From Acanthochromis polyacanthus (taxonomy: Eukaryota > Chordata > Actinopteri > Pomacentridae): a stretch of DNA of 64,000 bases. Position 1 is the first letter of the stretch. Every line of letters starts with the position of its first letter. This document shows, one piece after another, positions 50,690 through 61,037 of this stretch. The stretch lies in assembly GCF_021347895.1 (NCBI RefSeq), contig NC_067116.1:38645677-38709676 (forward strand), in the 5' to 3' direction. A program made the translations under genes and the position numbers. Under the pieces are notes generated by a model, which ran no database searches, was not told the origin of the DNA, and worked only from the letters and a program-made list of their open reading frames with translations.

Positions 50690-52269
50690 ATGAATGGTCT
50701 GCACAAACTTCTGCTTCTGACATGTCTCGGACAAATCGGTAAGAATTCAAACTTTGATGAATACTCTCCAGCCTTTCAATGGGGCATTAATTTGACATTT
50801 AGTTATACTTAAATTTGCAGCACATGGGAGCGACATCATACATGGGGAAAAAGCCTCGGAGAACTCACTGCTGTACATGGCCTCGGTGCAGACCCCCAGA
50901 GGTCATACATGTGGAGGATTTCTCATCACTGAAGACTTTGTGGTCACTGCCGCGCACTGTGGCAAGTGAGTTATTGATCTTCTTGCAAGTCCATCCATCC
51001 ATTCTCTATACACCGTTTTATCCTCATTAGGGTCGCGGGGGGTGCTGGAGCCTATCTCAGCTGACTCGGGCGAAGGCAGGGGACACCCTGGACAGGTCAC
51101 CAGTCTGTCGCAGGGCTACACATAGAGACAAACAAGCACACTCGCATTCACACCTACGGGCAATTTAGAGTCATCAGTTAACCTCAGCATATTTTTGGAC
51201 TGTGGGAGGAAGCCGGAGAAAACCCACGCATGCACAGGGAGAACATAAAAACTCCATGCAGAAAGATCCCAGGACCAGGCCAGGATTTGAACTGGGGATC
51301 TTCTTCCTGCAAGGCAGAAGTGCTAACCACTACCCCACTGTGCAGCCCTTCCTGCAAGTCAATTCATGTCATTAGAATACTGTTTTAGAAAATGTACTGA
51401 CCCCCTCTTGTTGATTTCTCTTTCAGAAACCCTATACATGTTGTTCTTGGCACCCATAATCTCAGGAGATCCCCTAATGAAAGGATAAGTATTGAGAAGA
51501 AATTCAAGCACCCATTATATCAGAGCGTTATACTGGGTTATGACATCATGCTTCTTAAAGTAAGTATGTTTTCATCCAAGACACAGTTTGACATAATTTT
51601 GTGGTTTACTTATTTCTATTACCTAACAATACATTCAGCAAAATAAAGTGTTATGTCCGGTAAGGCAAAATGTAACACGCAAACATATTATTCCAATATT
51701 CCAGCAATTGCTTGGTAATTCGTCTGATCTGTATAATGAAATCTGGCATTGCTAATTTCCGTCTTCTGCCTTTGTGTGTCCTCAGCTGTCGACAAAAGCT
51801 CAACTGAACAACAGAGTCAAAACAATTCAATTTGCAACTTCCGAAACAAATGAAAATGCAAACTGCTACGTGGCTGGTTGGGGTAAGACTAAAACTGGCG
51901 GCCATGTTGTCAACGAGCTCAGAGTGGTGAAAGTGTCCATCATTGACCAACAAGTCTGTCAGGATAGATGGGATAAAATTCGTCTCCCTGCCAATGTTAT
52001 CTGTGCAGGTGGATATGGCACCAAGGCAGGATTTTGTCAGGTATGTTTTCCATACTTTCATAGAAAACTGTGGACATTAAATATTAAACTAACAAACCTC
52101 TTCCTCCTCACAGGGGGACTCTGGTGGTCCTCTGGTGTGCAACGGGATGGCGGTCGGTGTCGTGTCTTTCAACAAAGGTCGAAACTGTACCTACCCCAAT
52201 GTGCCCAACGTCTACACGGATATCTCAAAACATGCCTCCTGGATCAATAGCATGATCAAAACATTCTAA
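50690..52269 (+). CDS. Protease C: granzyme-like S1A serine protease, complete, recent duplicate of D
   Basis: Five exons: 50690-50738, 50821-50965, 51427-51559, 51786-52040 and 52114-52269 (TAA), phases 1, 2, 0, 0. The product is 245 residues: a short signal peptide ([10 protein letters not shown]), then AHGSD and a mature start IIHGEK. His57 is in VTAAHC (followed by Gly-Lys where D has Asp-Asn), Asp102 in YDIMLLK and Ser195 in GDSGGPL. Tyr replaces the usual Asn at 101, next to the catalytic Asp. Pocket residues are Gly189, Phe190, Asn216 and Asn226. The eight standard cysteines are present without the extra pair of A and B. Intron 2 carries a SINE. All splice sites look intact, and an AATAAA overlaps the stop region at 52269-52274. 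C may be active or drifting; its changes relative to D cluster in exon 3. Confidence 0.92.
50992..51348 (-). mobile_element. tRNA-derived SINE in intron 2 of gene C
   Basis: Read on the minus strand, it starts with a tRNA-like head: GTGGTTAGCACTTC resembles an A box and CAGTTCAAATCCTGG a B box. It continues through a conserved body (GGTTTTCTCCGGCTTCCTCC) and ends in a LINE-like 3' tail with GGATGGATGG repeats. The flanks TTCTTGCAAGTC (50980-50991) and TTCCTGCAAGTC (51349-51360) are a 12-bp target-site duplication with one mismatch. Gene D lacks the insertion and has a single copy of the target. Confidence 0.9.
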
Positions 52270-53229
52270 ATAAAAATCCTGCTCAGAGTTTTACCTTCGC
52301 ATAATTGCAGTATGAAGGTTGTTTGTGTGTGATCACTCTGGCTCTCTGTTTATTTCATTTTATTTTATCTGCATTTTTCATCTATTGTGTGGCTTCAGAA
52401 TTATACATCACAGTGTTCTTTTGTGTGTTTGCACTGCTAAATGTAGGACAAATTACCCCTCTGAAATAAAAAAACATTTCCTTGACCCTGTCAATGTAGA
52501 TGATATTGCAAATAAAAGTGTATTTGGCATAAGTGTGTAATTTCCTTCTGACACATTCATCAGAAGATAGACAAAAGAAATTAAATTCATGAAAAAAAAC
52601 ACAGTAGAGTGTGATTTTGTTTCAGCTACAGGTTAATGAAATGGATTACGCAGTAAGGGGTTATTGTAATAATTTAAAAAATTAGTTATTTTAACACAGG
52701 GCTCAAATTTCAATATTTAGCAGCAGCACCAGCACATGCACCAACAGAGTCACTTTCTGTTAGACAGTTGTGCGCAATCATAAAAACCAAAACTGACAAA
52801 GATAGGCTTGAACTTAAAGAACACCTGAGGCCCCATGAAAGAATATGACAACTTGATGTTTTCCTGAAAATAAATGTCAACCTCATGAATGCCTTAGAGC
52901 AGCCCTATCAATTAGTGGCCCACGGGCCACATGCGGCCCGAAAGCAACCCTCGAGTAGCCCGAAAGCAAATGCCGAGTTACTGGGACTTGGGTCCGAGAA
53001 AAACAGGAAAACATCTTCAGTAATACTGATAAGTTATTTTAAACAATCAAACATTATTGCAAACATTAAATGCAACACTTAGCGTAACTTAGCAACTAAC
53101 CAATGATGCATTGTGTTGTTGATGAGGCGCGTTTGAAAAGTTAACTTTAGCAGTTGTATACAGGTATAGGTAAGAGAGTACAACCACTGTATCTTCGAAG
53201 TACCATTATACAAGTACACAGATGAAAAT

Positions 53230-53868
53230 AGCAGCACGTTTTTTTCTATCCTGAAATGAAAATTCAGCGAGGAAAACCATCGGTTTAATCTTGCGTGGAC
53301 TGACAAATATTTATTTATTTTACAACCAAGTCCAAACGCCAAACCAATGTGTTTACTCTGCAACAAGTGCGTTGCAGTGCTGAAAGATTACAAGACACCA
53401 CACTAAAAAACATACCACGTTTCGGACAAACTTTCTCGAAGGATCTCATGAGAGGGCGACTAAAATTCAGAGTTTGACTGTGTCTTACAACCGGAGTTGT
53501 ACTACAATGAAGCAGACTTGCAAAGCTCAAGAAAGAGCCACAACCGCTTCATGGCAAAGAAAAAGAGGCCATTCACAGACTCAGAAATTGTGAAGGACTG
53601 CATGTTGGCTGTCGTGGATGAAGTTTTAACTGACGATAACGTTAAGATGAGTGTGACATCTGCTATCAAGCAGATACCTCTGACTGACACTTCAAAGACT
53701 CGCGGGGATGACATTCTCACCACAGATGTCTTCGAGACGCTGTTAAAAGATCTCAGAAAAGCTCACAATGTGTCTGTAGCAGTAGACGAGTCTAAAGATA
53801 GAACTGACACAGTCCATCTTTGCTCTTGTTCAAAACAAAAAGTGTCCTTTCTCCCACTAGAAAAATAA
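53230..53868 (+). pseudogene. hAT transposase N-terminal remnant
   Basis: Upstream, a disrupted stretch reads CLLCNKCVAVLKDYK, resembling the zinc-binding BED-like start of these transposases. From 53497, an open frame of 123 codons includes RFMAKKKRPFTDSEIVKDC, IPLTDTSKTRGDD and VAVDESKDRTD, matching the hAT transposases co-opted as GTF2IRD2/SCAND3-like proteins. Stops break the upstream part, and the catalytic C-terminal half is missing because a MITE and AT-rich DNA follow. Confidence 0.65.
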
Positions 53869-53959
53869 ATAAGGGAAGTGTTACACATATCTACATAAGT
53901 TGAGATGTAATGCTTAAGGTTAAGTGCAACAAAGCAGTGCACTGTAAGCAGTCACTAAA

Positions 53960-54416
53960 TAGACCCTCCAGACAAACGCGGGCAAAAATCCTTGATTATG
54001 CGGGCTAAAATCCTTGATTATGCGAATAAATATGCAAGGTTTTTTTGCCATTTTATGCGGAGAAATTGCGGAAAGTTGCAAAGTATGCGAATAGTTGTGA
54101 AATATGCAAAAATATGCGCAATTCACCTGCCGTCTGGCCACGGAGGGATGTGTCCTCTAATCAGACACTGGGACTGCTGCAGGGTTACTGGACTAACAGC
54201 CTGTGCTTTGGGAGGGGGAGAAGCTCACAGCAGCATCTGCTGCTCGTTGAAAACAGTAACCACAGAATGATCCGAGTTTTCCTGTCAGTCTCCAAAACGG
54301 CAGAAAAAGTCGCTAGATTTGTGGCTAGTCGCTTTTGACAAAAAAAGTCACTAGATTTAGCGAGAAAGTCGCTAAGTTGGCAACACTGGCGCCGCGCTCC
54401 GCATCAGCTCATGCTT

Positions 54417-54460
<44 letters not shown>

Positions 54461-54742
54461 CGAACTGATGACGTCAGGCTGGGCGTCACATAAAAACTCA
54501 CTCACAACTCCATTTATATTGGTTATAGTTTTCTCATTTTATGCGGAAATTGTGAAATCAAGCGGGACCCGCATATTTCCCTTTTTTCGTGGAAATGTGA
54601 GATTCTTGTGGGAATTATGCGCTGTTTTGCGGGAATTATTCGGCCTTTTGGGAAATAATTGACCCCTGCATAATCAGCGGCATTTTGGTCATTAATGCGG
54701 GAATTAATGCGATCGCATAATTGCGTTTTTCTGGAGGGTCTA
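53960..54742. mobile_element. Nested non-autonomous DNA transposon (783 bp)
   Basis: The left end TAGACCCTCCAGACAAACGC is inverted at the right end as GCGTTTTTCTGGAGGGTCTA, with one mismatch over about 20 bp. ACTAAA lies directly outside both ends (53954-53959 and 54743-54748), a likely target duplication. The interior has a short direct repeat (ATCCTTGATTATGCG) and a GT microsatellite. No transposase is visible. Confidence 0.85.
54421..54454. repeat. (TG)n microsatellite
   Basis: About seventeen TG units lie inside the nested transposon. Confidence 0.95.
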
Positions 54743-55430
54743 ACTAAATGTAGTTTTATCTATGTATGTGACTATTTTCTGTTCATTTATTATAAGTTTC
54801 ATATTTAAGAAAGGTATTTTGTTTTCACAGTTATTTTACTTAGGTGCACATTATTATGCACTTTGATGTCAGCTTTATTTCATTTTAAAGAGATAGTAAC
54901 TGTGTTACTGTGCCCACTGTTTATTTTTTTGATAATATGCACTGAAGATGTGACTGTCTCAGATGAAACCAAATATGGACAGGTATACAAACTCTGCTTT
55001 TTTTGTTATTTAAAAAAAGAAAAATACCTTAAGTTCTGAAAAGTTGCTGTTAGGCAAGTTAATTTTTTATGCACTTTCAGATGTGACCAAAACAAAAGAT
55101 GGTGTTTCTAATCTGCACTTAGGTTTTTATGTTCATTTGCACCTGAACATGTGCTTGTATTTACCTATCAAAATGTGTTGAAGTTATATGTTTGAAATGC
55201 AAAGTTTAAAGAAGCAGTATTTCAGCACAGGTTTAGTTTAAATACTGCTCTTCTGTTGTGTTTATGTCCTTTTGGATGTGGCAATACGTTAATAAACATC
55301 CAGTGTGCTTGTTGTTTATTTTAAATGGTTCACTTTGCTCACTGTCTGCCAAAAATGTCCGGCCCATCTTATGTCCTTTGTCTGAAAATCCGGCCCAAGT
55401 GAATTTTGAATTGAATAGCCCGGCCCTATA

Positions 55431-55953
55431 GAGACAAAAGCCAGGTGATGATAGAAACCCATACAACTGTTACTGAGAACTCTAATGTGGACCAAAGCAC
55501 TGAACTGACTGGTGGACAGACAAGACAATCCATCACATTAATGCAACTAACATGCATGCATGCAACTAACTCCACAAATGATGCATACATCATATTTTTT
55601 AATGTTCAGCTGAATTCAACACAAACTTAAGTTTTAGAAAGACGTTTTTTCTTGCAGTGTTCTGTAGTTGATGTACACTGTATTAATACACCTTTACATG
55701 AGAGTTTATTTTAAACTCTCAAAATTAAAATTCAATTTCACAAAGATGAGAAACTAAGAGTTGTTCTGCAGTTGCAGTATGTTGCATGACACAAACCCAC
55801 ATTCTTTCCAAACTATGCTTTTTTTTTTTAACAAAACTGTGAGGTAACCAAACGGAAAAGAAGAAGGGAAAATGAGTTTCACAATGTCTTGCAAGACTTA
55901 AATCAAAACAAGACTATTGACGAAGAACCCACAACTTTGTAAGCACAGATATA
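55431..55953. other. Unassigned intergenic DNA
   Basis: No exon or clear repeat was recognised. It is AT-rich, with a short direct repeat of CATGCATGCAACTAAC-like sequence near 55545-55565. Confidence 0.5.
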
Positions 55954-56462
55954 CAGTGAACCCTCGTTTATCACAGGGGTTAGGTTCCAAAAGGAACCCG
56001 TGATAGGCGAAATCCGTGAAGTAGTCAGCTTTATTTTTTACAGTTATTATACAATACTGCACTTGGGGGAGCGCTGCAGCTGCAGCCAGGTGGACGCCAC
56101 GCCGGTACTCTTGCCTCAGAGAGCGGGCCGGCTGAATCAATTGGAGCAGTCGGGGGTGGGGAAGGCTCGCGCCGGCGCTCTTATCCTGGGGAGCACGGCT
56201 GCGGTGGCCAGAGACGGCTGGGGACCACGTCCACTGTCCAGTGGGAAAAGAAAAAGGCTGCTCCGTCGGCTCCGTCTTTCAGGGTGTCTCACGAGACCAA
56301 GGAGAGAAATGATCCAGCGTTCCACAGCAGGCAGCGCTGGCCTGTATGGCAGAGGAGACGAGGCGCGGAGACTGTTCATGTTGGTCAGTCCCTTAGCCAA
56401 TCAGGATGCAGAACACAATGCACTAAAAAAATCCGTGAAACAGCGGAGCCATGAAAGGTGAA
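55954..56462. mobile_element. Pogo/Tigger-like MITE
   Basis: The left end TACAGTGAACCCTCGTTTAT, with an AATCCGTGAAGTAG motif inside, is the usual terminus of pogo-type elements in fish, with TA at 55952-55953. The right end probably lies near GGTGAAC at about 56456-56462 after AATCCGTGAAACAGCGG. The interior is G/C-rich and open in several frames, but no domain is seen. Confidence 0.55.
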
Positions 56463-57582
56463 CGGCGTTATTCACCTTATTCAGCTCCGCCCATTTTCCA
56501 ACGGGCGGGACTTCCTGTTTTGAGTAGCACTTCCGGTAACTCGATCATGGCGGTGTTTACAACTGAGAAAGTGATGCGGGAAGAAACGAAAACCTCTTTA
56601 AAAAAACAGAAATGGATCAAGTCTGCCTCATCCACGACTTATTACAGAGTGGGAGGATGACATGAAAAAGTGGCCACAAGTCATGTATGGCGATATTTTT
56701 AACTATTTCGTGTTGTCTCTTGGCGTTGATCGCTCGGCTATGAGGGATTATAAGAGCACTGAAGCCTATCAATATTTTTGCACAGTAGTAAAGTCGGCGC
56801 TGTTCTGTTACATCAAGAACGGGAATATACATTTCTTAAAGCTAATGTCAGCCCGAGTCAGGCTAGTACCTCCTCACACATGGCGTGGGTGTTGGTGACA
56901 GCTGATGGAGTGGTGGAGACCACGGGATGCTCCTGTATCGCTGGGTTGGGACGGTCCTGCAGTCACGCTGCTGCGATATTATGGAAGGTATGTTGATTTG
57001 AATAAAACTTAATTTGATTCATGTATATACGATGTGGCTGTGCAAACGGAGGTTGGTATTGTCATTTCTGAAACAGCTCCTGCAGTTTACTGTGTTATTA
57101 GCCCTGTCACAAGCTAATGCTAATGCCCTGGAGCAACAAAAAACTGATTCTGACCAAACCGCAGTCATAACAACGTTTCAAAATAGCAGGGAGTGTCTTT
57201 TTACCTCACTGATGGCATAGCTAGGTCTTTAGTGGAAACTGAACTTTGTTAGAATCGCTGTAGCTGCGCTGACAGTGACCGATGCGAGCTGTATGTTTAC
57301 ATAGCCATGAGCTGGTCCGCAGCATTCAGATCTAACCTTTCTGTACTCTAAACAATTCTGAGAGAGAGAAAGCTTCATCTTTCCCCCGTTTTTGTGGCAC
57401 CCACGGACAGCGCAATTGATGCCAAACATGTTAAAATCGCTTAAAAGAACAGTTAAAAGTAGCTACAGTAGCGAGAGGACTCGATGTTGTTGTAGGGCAA
57501 AGACGGTCAATCGGAAGTCGCTCTCAAAAATGGTGCCGCCCTGCCTCACTTCCTGAATAAGGTGAATAGCAAGGGTTCACTG
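56457..57582. mobile_element. Second DNA transposon abutting the pogo MITE, with a SWIM-type finger
   Basis: TTATTCACCTTATTCAG at 56468 is inverted as CTGAATAAGGTGAATA at 57553-57568. The right terminus AAGGGTTCACTG is followed by TA (57583-57584). On the + strand, 56866-56995 encodes a SWIM-like zinc-finger pattern (GCSCIAGLGRSCSHAAAI) ending at a GT donor-like site. On the minus strand near 57429-57340, CAVRGCHKNG resembles a THAP start, which would imply a rearranged or composite element. No catalytic domain was recognised. Confidence 0.5.
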
Positions 57583-57752
57583 TACAATATGATCTGCAGT
57601 CAAATATTTTGTTTTCCTTCTATAGTTAATTATAAATGTATTACTTTCAGTTCACTGTGAAATATGGGGGCAACATATATACATGAAAAGCATAAGTCAG
57701 GGGATGGATAGAACAAAATGTCCACGTTATTTAATATCTCTTGGAGTACAAG

Positions 57753-58058
57753 AAATTAGATCATGAGATTAAAATTGACCAAAGCGCAACAGAAAATTAT
57801 CTGTTGCATACTTATCATTTGTGCTTCTTCCAGTTGCACCACCAAGGCCCATATTCACGAAGGTTCCTACTACAAAGATTTTCTCTGAAAAGACACGACT
57901 TTTTCTGAGTATTTTCCCTTTATTGTTTAGACTTGATCAAAAACAAAAATAAAAGTTCTTCACGAATCATTTTAGCTTTTCAGAGAGCTAATGAGAATGT
58001 TGAGAGTAGGAAAGAACACTTGTATAAAGCATAAGAGATTCTTCAGCAGAGATATACT
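57753..58058 (+). repeat. Left arm of the C/D segmental duplication, copy 2
   Basis: This block matches 47112-47419. After GAGATATACT, copy 2 continues with its own 2.4 kb before homology resumes at 60473. Confidence 0.85.
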
Positions 58059-58767
58059 ATCCAAATGCTGAATGACAGTGAATTAATGAAACGCTATGGA
58101 TTTGATCGAGTAGCGTAAACGTTTGTGTTAGACGTATGTAACAACACCTCAGTAACATCAAAAATGAAAATGATCACAACACTAAGAGCTGGAAACTGGA
58201 TAAATGAAACAGTGCAGCACTGATGACTTCAATTGTTGAATTATGAGTTGTTTTTCCTTGTTAATATCAACTTGATTTGGTATTAACTTGCCAGAACAGT
58301 AAATAAATGTAAGCAAATCAATTACCATCGTTACAAAAAGCTAAAGCTGCAAATTCCTTCTGTGTCAAAGTTCAGTAGAGTACAGTGGCTCTGAGAGGTT
58401 CTTTGTTTGCCATGTTCACCATGTGAGTTCAGCATGGTAGCTCATTATTTAGCACTAAATACAAAGTGTAGCAGAAGTTGGTGAACTGACCAAATGTCAA
58501 GTCAGTCCATCCATTTGCAACAGTTACTTTGCTCAAAACCAGAAATGTCAAGCACATGGTGGCCTTACAGAGAAGTCAGGGCATCAGTTATTTGGATTCA
58601 CTGTGTGGAGAACCATACATATCCAAACTAAATACAATGGCAATCTGTTTAGCAGCACATGTACCAACTTAGTGACAGAGGTTGCAATGCTGCTAGAATG
58701 GCTAAAAATGAAGATGCAAAATGGAAAATGTGACAGGAACGATCTTAAGTAAAGACTAGAAAAGCAT
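58059..58767. other. Intergenic DNA unique to copy 2
   Basis: AT-rich with no recognised exon. Its counterpart is missing from copy 1, where an LTR fragment sits instead. Confidence 0.5.
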
Positions 58768-59550
58768 TCGGAGAGTGCAGACCTCCGCCAGGCCATCGCT
58801 CAATTGTACAGATGACCAATCGGAGTTTGTCTGTCTGTCTGTTTGTCTGTTTGTCTGTTAACAGCATAACCCAAAACGTAATGGACGGATTTAATTTAGT
58901 TTTAACAGTTTGTGCACAAAGCATAACATGCATGTACAGTGTAACAGCACAGTGTTTTGACGCACGCACATAACGGTAGCGTTGCGCGCGCGTGTGACGG
59001 TACCGTACGCGTCGCCGCCGCTTCGTTTCGTCGGTCCCGACTCGCTCGTGCAGGCCGAACCGGCCGCGCGGAATTCGGCCATCGCCCGGGATCTTTGTGC
59101 ACAAAGCATAACATTCATATACAGTGTAACAGCACAGTGTTTTGACGGCGGCGGCGCCGCACACACGTAACGGTAGCGTTGCGCGCGCACGTGACGGTAC
59201 CGTACGCGTCGCCGCCGCTTCGTTCCGTCGGTCCCGACTCGCTCGGGCAGGCCGAACCGGCCGCGCGGAATTCGGCCGTTGCCTGGGATCGATCCAGCGA
59301 CCTCTGTCTGTACAATTGAGAGATGGTCTGGTGGCCATCCCTCGCAATTGATCCTGGATCCAGACGGTGATCCGGATCACCTCCAAAATCTAATCGATTG
59401 TTACTTTTGCTCTTCCGGACATCCTGTAAAAATTTGGTGAAAATCCGTCCATGACTTTTTGAGTTATGCTGTTAACAGATAAACACACACAAGACGGACA
59501 GACAGACAAACAAACTCCGGTGATTACATAACCTCCTGGCAGAGGTAATA
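58768..59550. mobile_element. Palindromic-armed DNA element
   Basis: The left arm (CGGAGTTTGTCTGTCTG ... GTTAACAGCATAAC ... ATGGACGGATTT) is inverted in the right arm (AAATCCGTCCATGAC ... GTTATGCTGTTAAC ... CAAACTCCGG). The arms are about 110 bp and imperfect. Such ends with GTCTGTCTG runs occur in many dispersed copies in fish genomes. The centre holds a G/C-rich tandem repeat and no transposase. Confidence 0.65.
58911..59286. repeat. Two-copy tandem repeat, about 186-bp period, CpG-rich
   Basis: GTGCACAAAGCATAACAT at 58911 recurs at 59097. Both copies share ACAGCACAGTGTTTTGACG and GACGGTACCGTACGCGTCGC, and end with CGCGGAATTCGGCC. The second copy has a GCGGCGGCGCCGC insertion. The copies carry long chance frames on both strands. 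Confidence 0.88.
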
Positions 59551-59848
59551 ATAACTGACAAAGGGAGCAGATTGGTTAAGATCTATGTGCAACTAAAACT
59601 TTGTGCTGCTGAAATACGCTATCAATATGTTAACAAGAAAATGCAAAGATAGCATGAGTTGCACATCACAAAGTCTACAAAGCAAAACAAAACAGATAAA
59701 TGTCAGTGTCATCTACTGGGAACATTGGTGTATAAATGGATCTACTAGTAGCAGATTTAGCACACAGTCACAAGAATGCATGTGATTGCTGCTCCTCTGC
59801 TTAAAAATGGGACGACAACACTCTTATACTTTCAACTTACCTTTCCAC

Positions 59849-59991
59849 CACATGGGAGTGAAATTTTAAAGGGTAAAAGGGCACCAAAAATTTCACTGTT
59901 GTGTGTCTTCAGTGCAGCACAATAGAGGTCATGTATGTGGGGCAATTCTCATGAATTAAGACTTTGAGGTTACCGCTGGGCACTCCGATGA
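59849..59991 (+). pseudogene. Relic of protease exon 2
   Basis: The sequence aligns with exon 2 of genes B to D: CACATGGGAGTGAAATTTTA corresponds to the activation site and GGTCATGTATGTGGGGCA to the GHVCGG segment. It is broken by a frameshift near 59905, a TAA at about 59956, loss of the acceptor AG (CCACCA), and His57-region change from AAHC to AGHS. The donor GTGAG is kept. No other exons of this copy were recognised. Confidence 0.8.
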
Positions 59992-59997
59992 GTGAGA

Positions 59998-60472
59998 AAA
60001 TGTTTCCTCTTCAGTCAGTCCTAATTTGAAATTGAATCAGGGAACATTTCTGCTCGTTTAACCCATGACTTACTGTCTGTAAAACTGTAAATATAGCTGC
60101 TTTGACTAAATAAACATTCCAGTAGTCTGATTATCATTAAATTCTGCTGTTAGTGAGTTGACACATGCTCTGTTCTAGTCAGCTGAAACATTCAAAGTCA
60201 GTACTGAAACTCTTTGTGGCTGTCAAATAATCATGAAATGGATTTAACCAGTGCATGAGTTGCATAACCGAAACAAAGGTTCCACTGACACAAAAAAGAG
60301 GCGTGAAGCTGGTTTCTGTGGTTCTTTCAGTTTGTCACAGAATTCAAAGAAATGGTAGAGTAGGCTTTTACACTGAGACCAATACTGTCTGGTATGTTGA
60401 TATTCCATTTTTACTTATTTGTCAAAAATATATTAAATAAACCAAAACTACAGACTCATCAAATTAACTTGA
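59998..60472. other. Intergenic DNA between the exon relic and the D duplication block
   Basis: No exon was seen. A segment near 60305-60350 (GGTTTCTGTGGTTC, GTCACAGAATTCAA) resembles DNA downstream of gene B near 46835-46875, again pointing to old duplication of the flanks. Confidence 0.4.
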
Positions 60473-60921
60473 TTTAAGTTCACTTCTTGTAAAAATCACA
60501 AATAGTAAGAAAAGGCACATCCAAATAGCCCAGAGTCAAAACAGAAATCCAGTGATTGAAAAATACTGGAAGTGATTCTTGAATGAAGAAAAGAGAAGTT
60601 AACCAGCACAGTTGACGAGAACCCTAAATGATTTCCACTCTAATAGTCTTGATATGAACTAAAAAAGTCACTTTATTAGCAAATGAAGAACAAAAGGGTG
60701 TCTAAAAGGATTCTGAGGCTGAAATACAAAAAGTACATTTAAAAATCAGTGAAGTTTACAAATGAGAAAAGGAAGAATGAATTCATGTGAAAGTCTGATA
60801 CACTCATCTCACACTGATAATGTCATGTGTGTGTCTGCTTCAGACTAATGCAAGTCAGATAATGAACAGATAACGATATGATCACACAAGCTGCAAACAT
60901 GCAAACCTACCATGCAAAGGA

Positions 60922-60986
60922 TGTGGTTAAGTTACAAAAACATAGATAATAATCATATTTGCCAACAAGCAAAATGCTATATAAAG
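60922..60986 (+). promoter_or_regulatory. Gene D core promoter: RUNX-type motif and TATA box
   Basis: TGTGGTT lies at 60922-60928 and TATATAAAG at 60978-60986, 52 bp before the ATG. The TATA box is intact here, unlike in gene C. Confidence 0.65.
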
Positions 60987-61037
60987 AGATCAGCTCGACC
61001 ACTAAGAATACAAGTCAGTTGGGGTCTTGCGGGCGCC

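Larger units (their letters stand above)
50209..52898 (+). repeat. Segmental duplication copy 1 (contains gene C)
   Basis: This block matches 60473-62893 through promoter, exons, introns and 3' flank. Differences are mainly a SINE in intron 2 of this copy and about 80 bp present only in the other copy near 60650-60745. Confidence 0.93.
52905..55430 (+). mobile_element. Decayed hAT element with GTF2IRD2/ZBED-type transposase
   Basis: GGCCCACGGGCCACATGCGG near the left end and CCGGCCCAAG/GCCCGGCCC near the right end are the GGCCC-rich termini typical of Charlie/SPIN-like hAT elements. Between them lie transposase remnants and a nested MITE. Exact ends and an 8-bp target duplication could not be fixed. 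Confidence 0.45.

Noticed and set aside
51651..52061. 136-codon antisense frame over exon 4 of protease C (and its equivalent over D)
   Set aside because: It is a shadow of the real exon and adjoining intron. The sense strand has splice sites and catalytic-domain residues.
58745..59386. 213-codon minus-strand Arg/Ala-rich frame
   Set aside because: It spans the arms and tandem CpG-rich core of a transposon, and the same peptide motif appears in three frames because of the duplication.
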